Assembly: GCA_022592445.1 (NCBI GenBank)
Contig: JABYQR010000128.1
Span: 1-64,000, forward strand
Length of the DNA stretch: 64,000 nucleotides
Direction: 5' to 3'
DNA from: Cytidiella melzeri
Taxonomy: Eukaryota; Basidiomycota; Agaricomycetes; Polyporales; Irpicaceae
The notes under the pieces were generated by a model that saw only the letters and a program-made list of their open reading frames with translations, made no database searches and was not told where the DNA came from. Below, in pieces: positions 31,453 through 44,219 of this stretch; the first letter of the stretch is position 1; each line of letters begins with the position of its first letter. A program made the position numbers and the translations under genes.

Positions 31453-34400
31453 TCATGAGAAGAAGTAAAGCGACTTCTTGATCGTGCTGACGTCAAATTC
31501 ACCCTTCTGAGGTAACGGCGGTAGGATGTCCACGAGGTTGACGAACTTGAACCTAGTCGCGATTTTCGCAGAACGCGCACCTTCCTCGGTGTTGGCCTCT
31601 TCCGCATTTTCGCCATCAACTTCAGGCTCATCTGTGCCTTCGATCGACACGCGAATTTGCCGTTGACCAGGAATGTATGATTGTGTGAGATGATCAATCT
31701 TTTCTTGATATTCTTTACTAAGACTGGCCAACGGAACCTTGAAGTCCTTGTAGCGCGTGCGTATCTGTAGGGCATAAGTTGGGTTGCGTAATGCAACCAT
31801 GACTGTACGACATACCTCTTCGTCGAGTTTACCAAGAATGTCGGACGAATGCAGCGCAATAAACGTGTCACGAATGACCGTTGACATCTCATCGACGGAG
31901 CATGCGTGTGTCCAGTAAGAGTCATGAACCGAGGCGAATGTGATGTTTCGACTCTGCATACGTGAAGATTAGTTAGAATTAGAAAATTGCATCGTACCAC
32001 CAGAGCGTGATCAACATACCCTGCACTCAAGAGCGGTCATCATCATGTGGGTAGCATCAAGACTGTGAATGAAGTTGGGAGGAAACGCAGACGCTTGCTT
32101 AACCGAGTTTACTGACAACACCGGTCAGTGTTTGATTTGAAGTACGTCAACCACGGCACTTACCTGAAGCAGGTGAATTTGGATCAGAAATGTACACAGT
32201 CTGTAGAGCGGTCATAATTTGTTTGCGCTTTGTAGCACGGTAAGGCTGGACGATCGGCAGTCCAAGTGGCGTGGTCCAGATGACGGAGGTCATCTGCTCC
32301 TTCCGCAGCGATTTCGCTTTTTCCTTCGCTGGACCGTCAGTGGCAGCAGAAACACGATCCGGGGGAATAGACTTCGTAATGAGACGAGCCGAAGTGTTCA
32401 ACCAGAGCTGAATACCCTTCGCGCCGCTGAACAAGTCACCGATACACAAGAGAACCTACATCACATGGTTAGCGTATAAAACCTTCGAGATGATAAAAGC
32501 CGTGTACCCTCTTGGCGAGATACGCAGCAGCGCGCCATGCTTCTTCCGCAGGTACGTCGCCCCGCTCTTCCAATCGCTTCTCAATCTGCTCTCGTGCACC
32601 AATGAACGTGACTCCGTAGACAGTAGTCATGACCTGACCATTCACAATTAGCCCACTGTACTCGCACACAGCGGAGCAACCAAAACTGACCGTTTGCTTG
32701 ACAACCTTCCTGGAGATTTTGCCCTTCAAGATCGCCGCGTATTTCTCACCTTTGAGTATATCTTCGTCCAGCTGCTTCTCCACCATCTCAGCGACGTGTG
32801 TATACACGTCTGAAGGCTTATCCGTGACACCTAGATTAACCTGTTGTGCGCCACGATCGTCGCCCCCAAGAGCAGCATAATGCTGCAAGCCGTTACATGT
32901 TCCATCTTGGTGAACCGGAAGTGATGACATGAATGTCGTGGGGTCATCCGATTCTAGCGCTGCCCTCAGCTCCATGCAAGTCGCAAGACACTGCCAAGGG
33001 TCGTCAGCTTTCTGCCACCAGCCCCTTCCCTAGAGATAGACAGTACACATGTGTGGGGTCAACTAAGGCATTTGTTCACAATGTGAACGTCACAAACCTC
33101 GAGCGGCTTCTCCGCGCTGTCGTAAATGTCGTCTAAATGCTCATGAACGAAGTTCGCGCGTTCGTCAAACGTACCCTTGTCGTAACCGTACAGGTTCGCC
33201 AAGTGAATTTTGAGCCAGCGCAAACCGCGTTCCGTCAGAGGCTTAGCCTCGCCAAACTTGAGCAGACCTCGGCTAAGATCGTCACCAACATGGTTCAGAT
33301 GCGGAGGTATTGGATACGCGCGCCCGCGGAAGTCGACGTTGTGTGGAAGATAAAAAGTGTCGTGTAGGAACTGAGCAATAACTGTCAGTATATGTAATGA
33401 GACTTTTGATAGAACGTTCTCACCGTACGAGCAATCTCAATTTTGTAGTTGGTACTGCATCGATCGGAGTGATTGTTGGCCCGTGCGGCAAGATACGCCT
33501 TGTGCCGTGCGACATAAACGGCCCTCGCTCGCGGATCCATGTCGTAGTGCTCCGGTTTCTCAGGCTCACTCTCTTCAGGAACAAGTGGAGGTATTTTGCC
33601 TAGCCGTTTCCCGGAGTTCCATACTTGCAGGACCACATCAAAGATTTCTCGATTGATTTTCCACGGAGTGCTGCCCAAAACGTCGAGACCGGCATACAGC
33701 AATTCGAGACTGCCAAGGTGCGAGGCTTCCTTGAGATAGCTGAGTTGCTCCTGGGAGTCCTTATATCGCATGACGGTGGCTTAAAGGCTGAAATTCAGTT
33801 GATATCCAGCAGAGGACAAGTCGACAGCGCATACATTTATTATATAGGTAGCCACCGTCATTGTATGACACCCATCGCTTAGGCTGAACGAGCATAGGCA
33901 AATGGCGCGGGTGCAGAGCCTCTCTCACTGACTCCTTCGCCATGCGATCGGACACAACAGGGTTAAGCTTGATGATCCCCAGCTTGTGTCCCCGTACGTA
34001 TTCATACGAGTGGTAGAAAGCGGGTTGCTCCTCGGATCTGAAGAAATTGTCAGGGAAGGCGTACAACGAAGAATGTTGAGGCTACCCACACTCGCTCTCC
34101 TGTCTGCCTATTGACCGCCGTCCGCGTGACAGTCGCAACGTCCATCAACGCGTCGACCAGGAAGCTCCCCACTCTTACTCGAACAGTTTGCGACCACTCT
34201 GTAGTCCAGTCCTCAGAGTCTTCCATGTACTTCCGTGCAGCGACGCGCCGAGCATGCAAATCCCGGTATCCCATATTCGAAAAGAAGCTGAGGTCGTTCC
34301 GATTGCCCTGAGTGGGGATCGAAATGTTGTTCTTTTTGCACATCTGTGCCTTGTGCTCAATCTCTACGGCGCGGCCCACAGCGAGAAGTGCACGTGCGGT

Positions 34401-35894
34401 CTTCATGCCTTCGGAAATCCCGCCAGATCCGTGAAGATGCATGAGCTCGAGCACAGTGATGAGCGACAGGTTTTCCGGTTTCACCAGCGATAAGAATGGG
34501 GCGAGTCGCTCGCGGCTTTTGTCTGCTATAACAGTGCGTCAATATATCATTGCGAGAGATGGAAAAAGCAAGCGTACCTATTTTCTCTTCTTGTTCGACT
34601 AAAAGAGAAATTTCGGCTTTGAGCCTCGCTTGCAGCTTTTGATGCCAATTCCACATCCAAGCCTTGAGATCGGCATGCTCAAGCCCCTTGCTCCCGAGAC
34701 CTAACCCTTCAAGAGTTTGAGCCTGGTGCTTCAGCCGCTCGACGGCAACATCGTAAACTGATGCTTCCAAGAGTTTCTGTCGCGCCAAATTGTCTCCGGA
34801 CAGTACGCGTCGTGCAAGGATAACGTCGGCCAAGTGTTTGCGAAGCGTAGCGAGGTTGAAGGGAACTTCAGACTGAGCGTCACTTGGGGGACTACTAACC
34901 TCTACGTCGGCCACGCTGCCGTCAGCAGTAAGCTTCACCGCGACCTGCTAGTAATCAGTCATAACCTTGAAGCGACAGCAAAAATGCTGACCTTGGGTCT
35001 CGTGACAGGTATGACCTCTGGCACGCCCTCCATTTCCTCCTCCAACTGAGTACCCAGTGCCTCCACCGTTCCCAACTCCATGATAACCTTTGAGAGATTG
35101 GGTAAGTTAGCGTCCACTGCCGCTCGTGAAAGGATCTTGATCGTCTCAGCAGCGTCCTCCGAGGTGGTGAATGCTTTGTCAGAGACGACGAGGGTGACTG
35201 GAATCTCGCGGTCGACGATACGTCTGAGCAAAGTCACGGGCTTCGGTAGCATTGTCATCCCAGAGATGGGGCCTGTCTCCTTGTTCTCCACGCGTAGCCA
35301 GAGCAGAAGCATGTTGGCATACGTGTTAGCCGAGGGCTGAAGCTTGTCCTGACCAGTCTCCAGAGCCTCGTACAGTGTCAATGCATCCTCGACCCAGCTG
35401 TCACTGTGAGAAGGGTCCTTGACCGCCATGTCAATATAAGCTGTCAGCATCGCGTCGTACAGTTTCGTCGTCATCTGGCTTGCCATGCGCTTCTCTCTCC
35501 GAATGCGCTCGAAAATCTCTTTTGCGCGCGGCACGTCGTAACCGTTGTGGAGACATGCGTCTATAATCGAGACTTGGTCTTGCATGTTTGATTCAGGGAA
35601 ATACAAGTCGTCCAGCGGAGAGTATTCGTGTTCTGGCAGAGGGGTCGGGAGAATCGTATACCGCTGAGCCTGGCTAAGGAAGCTACGCATATCTGCTATG
35701 CTCTGCTCTGACGTTCGTGATAGCCTTGGCGACGGCATGTATGCTGGGTAGTCGTTTATAGAAGACGAGGAGGGCTCAAGAGCGGGAGCATTGACCCTTT
35801 TGGATGGTGAAGAGTACAGACGTGCTGGACGTGAAAGGGCCTGTCTCGAGCACGGCGACAGCCGCGAGACACTGCGTTTTGTTAGAGGAATCAT
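31453..35894 (-). CDS. RPO41: Mitochondrial DNA-directed RNA polymerase (T7-like)
   Basis: It starts [20 protein letters not shown] at 35894, an Arg/Ser-rich, acid-free sequence typical of a mitochondrial targeting peptide. A PPR-like N-terminal extension follows ([29 protein letters not shown]). The single-subunit polymerase then contains [12 protein letters not shown], the palm motif [19 protein letters not shown] (catalytic Asp, about 32895), motif [21 protein letters not shown] (about 32610-32720) and motif [12 protein letters not shown] (second catalytic Asp, about 31920). [15 protein letters not shown] precedes motif C, and the C-terminus KKSLYFFS ends at 31453, matching the family's usual short aromatic end. 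It transcribes mitochondrial DNA. Exons are separated by about 50-60 nt introns. It shares a 522-bp upstream region with the divergent PalI/SUR7 gene. Confidence 0.95.
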
Positions 35895-36416
35895 GCTAAG
35901 GTCCTCGAATTATATTTTGTGGATGGTGTCAAGCAGGGAGGAGATGGGGAACCTTACAGGCTGAGTGTGACAACGAGAGGGAGAGTGGGCAAAGAGTGCG
36001 GAATGGTCAGAAGAGGCTTCTGGGAAAGCTGTTGACAAGTCAATGCCAGCAGATGCTCTTGAGACTAGAAGCTGAGTGAGATGGAGACGAAAGCAACAGG
36101 TAGTCTTCGACCCAAGGACCAAAAGTCGTTCCTGCTCACCTGTCAATATAAAGCGTATTTGCTCAAGACAAACAAAGGCGCATCATCCGCATTTGCATCT
36201 GGGCGGGATCTCAGGCGTCAAACCATCTCTAGGAATGTCTCGGGCTAAGACACAGCCGCCACTGACGTCCCGAGGCTCGACGACGACTTTGCACAACATC
36301 CACCACTCGATCTGAGCTCGACAGAAACACACAATCCGAAGGCTTTCTGGCCGACTTTCCGCCTTCTGGATTCAACCTTTTCCTTTCTGTCTTCCAAGTT
36401 CCCGCTCGACGAAGTC
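35895..36416. promoter_or_regulatory. Shared divergent promoter region of RPO41 and the PalI/SUR7 gene
   Basis: The two start codons face away from each other across 522 bp, so both promoters must lie here or overlap the 5' ends. I see no strong TATA box. Short open frames on both strands are unsupported. Confidence 0.5.
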
Positions 36417-37617
36417 ATGCCCAGAGCCTTTCATCTTCCTGCAGTCACCCTTATCCTCGCCGCCTTCACTCTGCTCTTCTTCGTCTCGCTATCACTACCA
36501 TTTCTACCCGCTCTCGATTTGGTGCGAGTTCGCTTTGAAGGAATTGCCACTAGAGGTTACGGGGGACAGCCATCGCTGTTGGAGTTAAGGGTAAGTAGCT
36601 GAAACACCGCGCCCGATCCTTGGGAAGCTTGCATCACTATACCCTTTACGATGCTTCTGCGTACTGACAATTAGAAATTTACTGGCCACTGCAGTTTGGC
36701 ACTTGGTAAGTCGCTCCCCGCACGTCTTGCAGCCTCGAGCTTTCTATTGACTTGGCTTGTGCGTTATGCTCTTCAGGGGATATTGCTGGTATGAATCTAC
36801 CGGAGCCCGGTTTTGCAATACGCCAGGCGAGTAAGATTCTCAAGCACATGAGCGACACTCCTAACGCGTCCCCGCTACTACTAGGCCACGCCTACACCAC
36901 CACTGTGTACAACGCCGACAAATCCCGTTGGCAATCATTGCCGCCTGCATTCACGCGCGGGTTGGCTGTTCACCCAGCTGGTGAGTTTCCTTTGGCCAGC
37001 ACATAGCCGACAATATGCGTGCACAGTGAGCAGCGGCCGAGCACCGACAGGCTTGCGCGTTTGTTTCGGCCTGCTGACGCGCAGGAGATGACTAGTGTTT
37101 ATGAGGTGATTATGTCCCGCCAGTACTCGGTTGCTCCCACTGGCATGCAGATTTGTCTACTGTGTTGTGTATACACGCGTAGAGCTTCAGAGACTCACTG
37201 GTAATATGGTAGCCGCTGGGTTAACATTTGTCGCTCTACTGCTTTCACTCTTCACAAACATAACAGTTGCCTTGCTCGCCGCTTTTGTCACCTTCCTTGC
37301 CGCTCTCCTAACTCTTGCTACCCTCGGTCTCGACATCGCACTATACTCTGGTGTTAAGCATCGGATGGGAAAACTATCCGGGGTTAGTCAACATACAGAA
37401 CCGGGAACAGGTACGCGCCCTCCTTCATTCTGAGTTCAATATCGAGCTCACGCGGCGAATGCTAGGGTTCTGGATGGTCTTCGCATCCGTAGCCCTTCTC
37501 TTTCTCGCAGGATGCACAGTCTGTTTCGGACGCAGACGGGATCGAATGGCAGGCGCGACGAGCTACCCTCTGATTCATCATAACAAGTCGTCCTACCGAT
37601 CCCGATTCAGACTCTAG
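36417..37617 (+). CDS. PalI/SUR7-family four-transmembrane protein
   Basis: Six exons: 36417-36590, 36695-36705, 36777-36826, 36885-36980, 37213-37382 and 37435-37617. The first membrane segment is LPAVTLILAAFTLLFFVSLSL. The extracellular loop carries the claudin-like FGTWGYCWYES...FC motif. Three further membrane segments follow (AGLTFVALLLSLFTNITVALL, FVTFLAALLTLATLGLDIAL, FWMVFASVALLFLAGC), and the tail is basic. Family members include Rim9/PalI, a helper of ambient-pH sensing, and the eisosome-associated SUR7 proteins. Which role applies here is unknown. Two oddities support the model: an 11-nt microexon (36695-36705) encodes the start of the WGYC motif, and the third intron appears to use a GC donor (CAG|GCGAGTA), because only that junction keeps the frame for the conserved LAVHPAAAGLTF region. 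Confidence 0.85.
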
Positions 37618-38011
37618 CCACTCCAGCCTTGCATACTTGACCCCCTAATCCCTACACATAGAACACTTAGGCTCCGTGAGCCGACCTCATATAATACGCA
37701 CACTCGGACGCATATACCGACACGCCATCATGCCACGGCACTCTTCATATCACGAATATGACATTTCTTGACGCCCTCTTTGCTCTGTCGTATTCTCACA
37801 TGTCTCTCGAATTCCCTTTAATACTTCGTTCCGTGTAAATCTATATTTAAGCCTTTGTCGTTCCTGTAGCTTGTATCCATCCAAAAGCATCATGTCAAGC
37901 ACAAATATTGTCACACTCTTCCACACGAGGACATTGCGTGTGTATGACTCGTACGTCGTACCGATACATAACGATAATTCACAGCAGAGTTACACTTCGA
38001 TTAGACTATTT
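37618..38011. other. Convergent 3' flank
   Basis: Short spacer between two convergent genes. It would contain both 3' UTRs. No gene is supported. Confidence 0.5.
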
Positions 38012-40834
38012 TCAATGGTCATCCACAATCATGACAACGTCTTCGGGATCCTCAGGCTCTCCAGAAGCATCACGATCCGACAAAGAACGAGATCGTATAG
38101 AGTGGCCACCGCCACGTTTGGGCGGAGATGGACGTACAAGGGGGCTGAGAGGGGTGGGTGGTGCATGCAGCTCTCCTTCACCAACTTCATGATCCGTAAA
38201 CTCTAACCGGACAGGTTCATGAGGAACCAAGGCAGATGCACCAGTATCACCTGCATCGGCCTCCTTCACGTGCGCTTGTGATAGAGGTGACTCTAACCTC
38301 CCCTGTGGATTGCTGGTAGGTGCTACGGACGGCCTGAGAGCCTTCACTTCCCCAACCAGCGGGATGCTCGATACTGTAGGGGATGAGGTGTTCCCTTCAC
38401 TGCTCCACCTTCGGGTGCTCGAAGACGAAGCGGGAACTGGCTGCAGAGATGTCCGAGAAGCACTCAAAGTAGTAGCCGGCCTTCTGTCCTCCTGCATAGC
38501 TTGGTCAGCAAGGACATCCAAGGCACTCCTGATCCTGACGGTCCCATCGAGAACGCGCGACGGCGTGAAGTGGGAGACATTATCGAAAACCCCTCCATGT
38601 TCTAAAGGAGTATTCGCACGTGTTGACAGGGCTGGCGGCTCGTCTCGCGGTGGCGATAGAGGCGCAGACTGCGATGCAGTGATTTTGCGCCGTTTTGTCG
38701 GGGGTGAAGATCTGTCGGTCGCGCGTGTTGCTTTAGGACGGGTCTTTCGATGTGTATAGGTGACTGTTGCCGCCGCCTGCGCTTTCGCTGTTCTCCTCCT
38801 TGTTCTTCTCAGTCCAGTAGTATCGTCTCGGGTGGTGTCAACTTCGTCACCGGCGCCGCTGTAAGCCTCTCCGTCATCCTTTTGACTTCTTCCGCCATCC
38901 TCCAAAGTCCTTGCAGCATCTAGCAGAGAGTCGAGTCCCTGTGAGTCCCTGTCGCGTCCTACATCAACCTCACTTGTCGATGCTTGTGATTTGCGCCTTT
39001 GATTCTTCGAGCCTTTAGGACGACCTCTGGGCCGAGGCTGTGCTTTTGGACTCGTGCTTGAAGAAGCTGCAGCCGGCGCAGGGACAGCTGTCCAATTGAC
39101 AAGGGACGAAACGGTAGAGTGCGGTTGGGAGGTGCTAGAACGTACTATACGAGTCGATACGTCGATAGGTACAATCGGAACCGCGCGAGTCCTTTTCACA
39201 CGGGCGTTGACCACTTTTGAGCTCACATCAAGTTGAGTAGATGGACCTACACGGAAGACTGAGGAGGTCGACGGAGACGTTCTGCGGTCAATTGCCTTCT
39301 CCTTCTGTCTCACAGTTAAAGGCTTCCCATGTGGATCCCCGACCTTGTCATCGTCCACGCCTCGCAAGATGAGGATAGGTCGATTTGCCTCTGTAATTGG
39401 TCGACTTGCCTCTGTGGTTGATCGATTCACCTCTGTGACGGGTGGATACCACTCGGCGCTGGTCCCGAGCTGCGCCATTGATCCCATTTTACGCCTCCCA
39501 AGGGTCTTTGCCACGGCCAACATGCACTCGGCGCGTGCGTCACCAGTCAGTGGTGAACCCTTGTGATAGCTTGTCCTCAGAACCAATGGGGCCGACGGAT
39601 CTTATGAAGGTTCAGATGTCTGGTGAGTATGAAACATGGGATTCGTCAGCGTATATGCTGACCTTTGATTTTGCTCTTTCTGCGCCTTCTTGTCATGATC
39701 GAAGCTGGTACAGCTACGGATGGAACTTCTGTGGACGGATGAGGGACTGTTATCCTGGAGGGGCCAGCGTCAGCTGAACGCATAGGGAGGGAGTCATGCT
39801 CGTCTGCATCTCGTACGCCATTGCCAAGCTTGATCCCGCCAACAGACTTGCTAGCGTTGTCATATTGCTGTGTTGTTGCAACGGACGCGATTAACAGCGG
39901 TCGTAAGTGGTCTAGCTCTCCTTCTAGTACAGCAAGACGGGTATTCGCGTCAAGTAGCTACACACAACAAAAAAAAAGCTTAAGCCATACTCTTTATGTA
40001 CATGCAAGAAGCCCACCTTTTGTCGAAGCGTACGATTCTCGTCTTCAACGCGCGCAGCGTGCTTCTCAACTGTCTATTCATACTCAGCATCAGCTCGCAT
40101 TCCTCCTCCTCGCGCAGCAGAATTTCATCTTCTGGCTTAAGCCATGAACATATGACAGCCACTTTGTGAAAAAAACTCACTTCTGTTGCTTTTCTCCCTC
40201 CCCACCCCGTGCCGCTCTCCCTGGCGTTCTGGGCAATTAAAGCCTCAGCCATTCTATCCCATGCCACCCTTTGCGCGTCGACCCTCGCGCGCTCTTCCTC
40301 CCTTTGCGCTATCAGTATATCACGCTGATGGGATAGCAGGTCGCGCTGGTGTCTCAATAGAGTAAGTTGCTGTGTTAGATGAGTGATCGTTGAATGCGCT
40401 TGTTTAGTATCAGACGCAGAGGATGCAGCAGATGGAGTATTAGAGGACAGATAGGAGTTTAAAATGGCAGGAGGAACATGCTGAGTATTATTAGCCGGTG
40501 AACCTCCGCCGGGTGTATGGGTAGATGGGGCAGTGTGAACTACGACTTCGAACACTGGAGATTCTGGTTGGAATCCACGCGGCGAGGACGAAGTGTGTAT
40601 GTTTCCAAGCTGCTGCGTTTGAGAGCTTGCAGTAGATTGTGCAGGTACAGACTCAGGAGGAGGAGTCAACGGTTGATTTGTCTTTCGGCAGACGAGCGCG
40701 AGGACTGGAACAGGTTGAGGGATGTTTGCTACCAAGGGTTGCGACACCGTAGGAGCGGGGGAAGGTGATAAAGTATAGATAATGTCGGACAAGTTGAGCT
40801 CGTGTTCTTTTGGCTCATCTTCCGGCGCCGACAT
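38012..40834 (-). CDS. Long Ser/Pro-rich coiled-coil protein with an AT-hook-like motif
   Basis: The gene starts MSAPEDEPKEHELNLSDI at 40834. Exon 1 encodes a Pro/Ser-rich N-terminus and a coiled coil (ITHLTQQLTLLRHQRDLLSH..., then AWDRMAEALIAQ). Introns at about 40180-40136 and 40015-39960 lead to more coiled coil (EEEECELMLSMNRQLRSTLR and LDANTRLAVLEGELDHLRPL). A further intron at about 39655-39600 joins the 500-residue last exon. That exon is low-complexity and basic, with an AT-hook-like PRGRPKGSKNQRRK, a few acidic stretches, and a C-terminus EDPEDVVMIVDDH at 38012. This suggests a nuclear, DNA-associated protein, but I recognise no named family. Joining the exons is supported by frame and splice consensus. 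Confidence 0.75.
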
Positions 40835-41292
40835 TGAGCTCGACGAGCTGTACGTCCGCGGACGGCGTCGACGGGGAGCCTCTAAATCTCAGGATCGAGC
40901 GAGGAACAAACATGCGACAATAACGCCTACACGCGACTCGATCACGTGAAGAGTGATCCGTGACTCGCTTGTCACAAAATTCACCACATAAGTTAAGCGC
41001 TATCTTTGTGGCGTTCGACAAAATCAAGCAGTACTTGGCCACGCCAGTGCATGGTCATGGTCAATCCGGGCCATGGCCACCCTCACGCTCGCCGTTTATG
41101 TTCCCGAGACAAAACAGTTCCCTCGATTCTCAAATTGAAACGAGTCAATGAGCTAGAAGACGCGATCTGCAAGCAGCCAGTGCACCCGACGGTCCCTTCG
41201 GTGCTGGCATGCCGAACATTATGATAGATGTCCACTTACTATACGCCGCAACATACAATCATACAAGTAGTACAAGTTTCTTAGAGAGTATT
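40835..41292. other. Intergenic, promoter side of the coiled-coil gene
   Basis: A 458-bp gap between two minus-strand genes, with no supported coding sequence. It would carry the promoter of the gene ending at 38012 and the terminator of flavohemoglobin. Confidence 0.45.
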
Positions 41293-42713
41293 CTACATCG
41301 GCACAGCACCTTGCCCAAACACCTCTGCATGTATCCTCTGGTAGTCTACACCCTTCGCTAGCAAACCCTCGCAGATATCACGCATGAAGCTCGCCGGTCC
41401 GCACACAAAGTACTGCGCGGTCGATTCGGCGAGGTACAAAGTACCCTCCGGGACTCTGTCCACCGACATACGCCCTGAAAAGTCGTAGTCTCTACCTCGC
41501 ACGGCATCAGCCTCTGGGTTGCTATAGAACACAGTCTGACGGACAACAACATCTTTGTGAGTGTCGAGCAAGTGGGAGATCTCGTCGTGGAAGGCGTGTG
41601 TTGCGCGTGACCGAACAACCTGAACCCAACCGACTTCTTTCCTGCGGCGATGATTCCCGCTGAGCGCAGAATGGAGCATCGAAATGAGAGGGGTGATGCC
41701 GACACCTGCAGAGAGGAAAACGACAGGAGAGTCGTTGGGCGAGTCGTCGTCGTCGAGGAAGAAGTCGCCAAAGGGGGACGTCAGTTCGACGGTGTCCCCA
41801 ACGTTGACCTTGTCGTGCAGGAGGTTCGACATCCAACCGAGCTGTCCGCTCGATGAGGTGTCGATCTTGCCACCGGTAGCTGGGTCTGTCACTTGAATTC
41901 CGCGGTCACGTCTGACGGAGATACGAAAATGGCTAGGGCAAGGTGAGCCAGAAAGCGAGTACCTATGTGTCAACGAATGAGTGGGATTCGGAATAATGCT
42001 GACAAAGATTACGGACTGCCGAGATTGGTTGTAGCCAAGTTCTTGTATGAATTTTTGGACAGAGATGTATTGCCCCGGCTTGTACGTCGGCAACGGCTCT
42101 CCATTTGTAGACTCCAAATAAAACGAGACGATATCTTCTGCCTCTGCAACCTTTTTCGCGACAACAAACGCCTTCCATCCTCTCCAGGATGCGTCACTAT
42201 ACAGCTGCTCCTCCCGTCCAAAGCACAACCTCGCCAGATGCCAATACGCGGCACCCCACGCGTCGTACAGCTCGGCATTAAAGACATCCGCACCAATGAC
42301 TTGTGTGATGGCGCCGAGCAGGTACTTGCCGACAATAGCATATTGCTCTGGCTGCACGTTGAGCGAGGCATGCTTGTGGCAGAGACGCTCAATCGCAGGT
42401 AAAAGCGGAGTGAGGTCATCGATGTGGGCAGCATAAGTGTATACAGCTCGAGCCAATGCTTCAGCCTGGTCCCCTCTCTACATAATTTTGGTCAAGGTAC
42501 CTACTCGTCGTCTTAGATAGTGATACTCACCTGCTGCTTGCTATGGTTGAACATATTCTTCAGCATGGCATTCTCGGTGATCATTTGCCTATAAAAAAGC
42601 CGTGCGATCTCAGCGCCATGCTGTGCGAGAATGGGGACGGTATCTTTGACGAGTTTCTTCTGCTCATCGGTGAGAGGTGGAGGATTGGGCAAGGAATCGA
42701 CTGCGATTGCCAT
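41293..42713 (-). CDS. Flavohemoglobin (nitric oxide dioxygenase)
   Basis: Exon 1 (42713 to about 42532) encodes the globin start, LTDEQKKLVKDTVPILAQHG and FYRQMITENAMLKNMFNHS. After a 54-nt intron the globin continues with the proximal-His helix (CHKHASLNVQPEQYAIVGKYL). The reductase follows: FAD part YSLSGSP after a second short intron, KPGQYISV earlier, and NAD part FLSAGVGITPLISML, with the C-terminal YFVCGPASFMRDICEG. It ends HAEVFGQGAVPM at 41293. The length of about 430 residues is normal for the family. The enzyme oxidises nitric oxide to nitrate using O2 and NAD(P)H in the cytosol and mitochondria, protecting against nitrosative stress. It is divergent from the H2A.Z gene. Confidence 0.95.
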
Positions 42714-43443
42714 GGTTGGTGGTGAATCGTGCGGCTTTCAGTTTACAGACGGACGCACCAGAAATATGCTGGTGAGAATTTATGTGATATATCTCACAGA
42801 CTTAAGGGGGTCAGTGGCAGCGTCAGAGACGGACTTACGAGCAAAGTCGGAGTAGATGTGAAGACACCGAGGGCTTCTACTATGTGATTATTGATATTAC
42901 AGCCCTGGGAAGGTTTGCTGACATGGTCGACGACAATGCTGACCCATTGAAACATACAGGCAAGGTAGGACGAGGCTGGCCTCGCCCATGGAAATTTCCT
43001 TCGATGTCGTTGACGTGCCTACGTGGTCTGCAACGAGGATGCCTGTAGTAAGACCAAAAATGTATACGTAGGTGAGAACCTGCGTCGAAAACGAGTGAGG
43101 CGCTCAGATGCACCCGCACGTGATATACGTTTACGCGTTGATCGCGTCGTCTTTCTCACGCCGCCCTAATTAGACTAAACCTCTTTCCAAACCCCTGAGA
43201 CAATCGCCCTTGCTTTCAACCAAACCCTCCCTTCAGCCACTTTCGCGTTCACACACCTCGCTCTCGCTCTCTCTCCAAAATCATCCCCTGAGCGATCTTT
43301 TCGCCGTTACATCTGTGTATTTGCACGCGTTGGAATGTGAGTTTCTCCTGAAACGGGCACGCACACACGCTGAAAACAAAAAAACGCCACACTCTACACA
43401 CTCTTTCTCTTTCTCGTCACACAGCACACAGCACCAAAACAAA
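42714..43443. promoter_or_regulatory. Divergent intergenic region of flavohemoglobin and H2A.Z
   Basis: The region carries the upstream DNA of both genes. The part near H2A.Z (43200-43440) is strongly pyrimidine-rich (repeated CTCTCT and CACAC). Such tracts are common in highly expressed fungal promoters and leaders. An open frame continues upstream of the H2A.Z ATG but has no histone character. Confidence 0.5.
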
Positions 43444-44219
43444 ATGCCCTCTCCTTCAAAGTCCGGAAAGTCCAAGGGAGCAAGTTCGACGTCCAACCAA
43501 GCAAACCAAACCAAGCAAAAGACTCTGCAAACGAGGAGTCAACGTGCCGGGTTACAAGTACGTTTTGGTTGGAAATTTATATCCACTCCTCCAACTCCTC
43601 CTCTTCTCCTTGCCTTGCGTTCTCATTCCTGCATTTTTTTTGCGGCCCCCCCTCTTCCCCCCCCCCCTTCAACACACACACGCACACAGTTTCCTGTAGG
43701 ACGTATCCACAGATACTTGAAACAAAGAACGCAACACAACATGCGGATCGGTGCTAAAGCCGCCGTGTACACATCCGCCATACTAGAGTATCTCACAGCA
43801 GAAGTTCTCGAGCTAGCCGGTACGTCTTTCCCCCTCCCCCTCCCCCCCTTTTTCACTCAGCTACCCGGTCCTTGCGAGCATCCCCACCATACAAGGGTTG
43901 CATAGACGTTCCTGTGCTGAATTGATCCGCCAATCTGAATCTCAGGTAACGCGTCGAAGGATTTACGAGTGAAGCGTATCACCCCTCGGCATTTGCAGCT
44001 TGCCATTCGCGGAGACGAAGAATTGGACACGCTCGTCAGAGCTACTATCGCTGGAGGAGGTCAGTAGTTGCCTCTTTATCTCTTGGACATCGTGATACAA
44101 TCCCCCTTCTCTTTCTTTTTTTTTCTCTCTCTCTAGGTGTGCTTCCGTTCATCCACAAGAGCCTGACGGCAGCGCAAAAAGGCAAAAAGGCGGCCCAGGT
44201 AGAAGGCGCACAGCAGTGA
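43444..44219 (+). CDS. HTZ1: Histone variant H2A.Z
   Basis: Four exons: 43444-43557, 43690-43819, 43946-44059 and 44137-44219. All junctions are GT-AG and phase-consistent. The protein starts [14 protein letters not shown], a Ser/Lys-rich tail, then [60 protein letters not shown] and [18 protein letters not shown]. The last is the H2A.Z acidic-patch and docking signature that separates it from canonical H2A. The tail is [18 protein letters not shown]2A.Z replaces H2A in nucleosomes beside promoters and is loaded by the SWR1 complex. The ATG at 43444 was chosen because conserved tail chemistry begins there and sequence upstream is simple repeats. Confidence 0.96.

Noticed and set aside
42880..43119. 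Minus-strand frame in the flavohemoglobin/H2A.Z spacer
   Set aside because: Short, motif-free and in promoter DNA of two well-supported divergent genes.
43210..43905. Longer single-exon version of H2A.Z starting at 43210
   Set aside because: The sequence before 43444 is low complexity, and reading through the introns destroys the histone fold; the spliced model restores every conserved residue.
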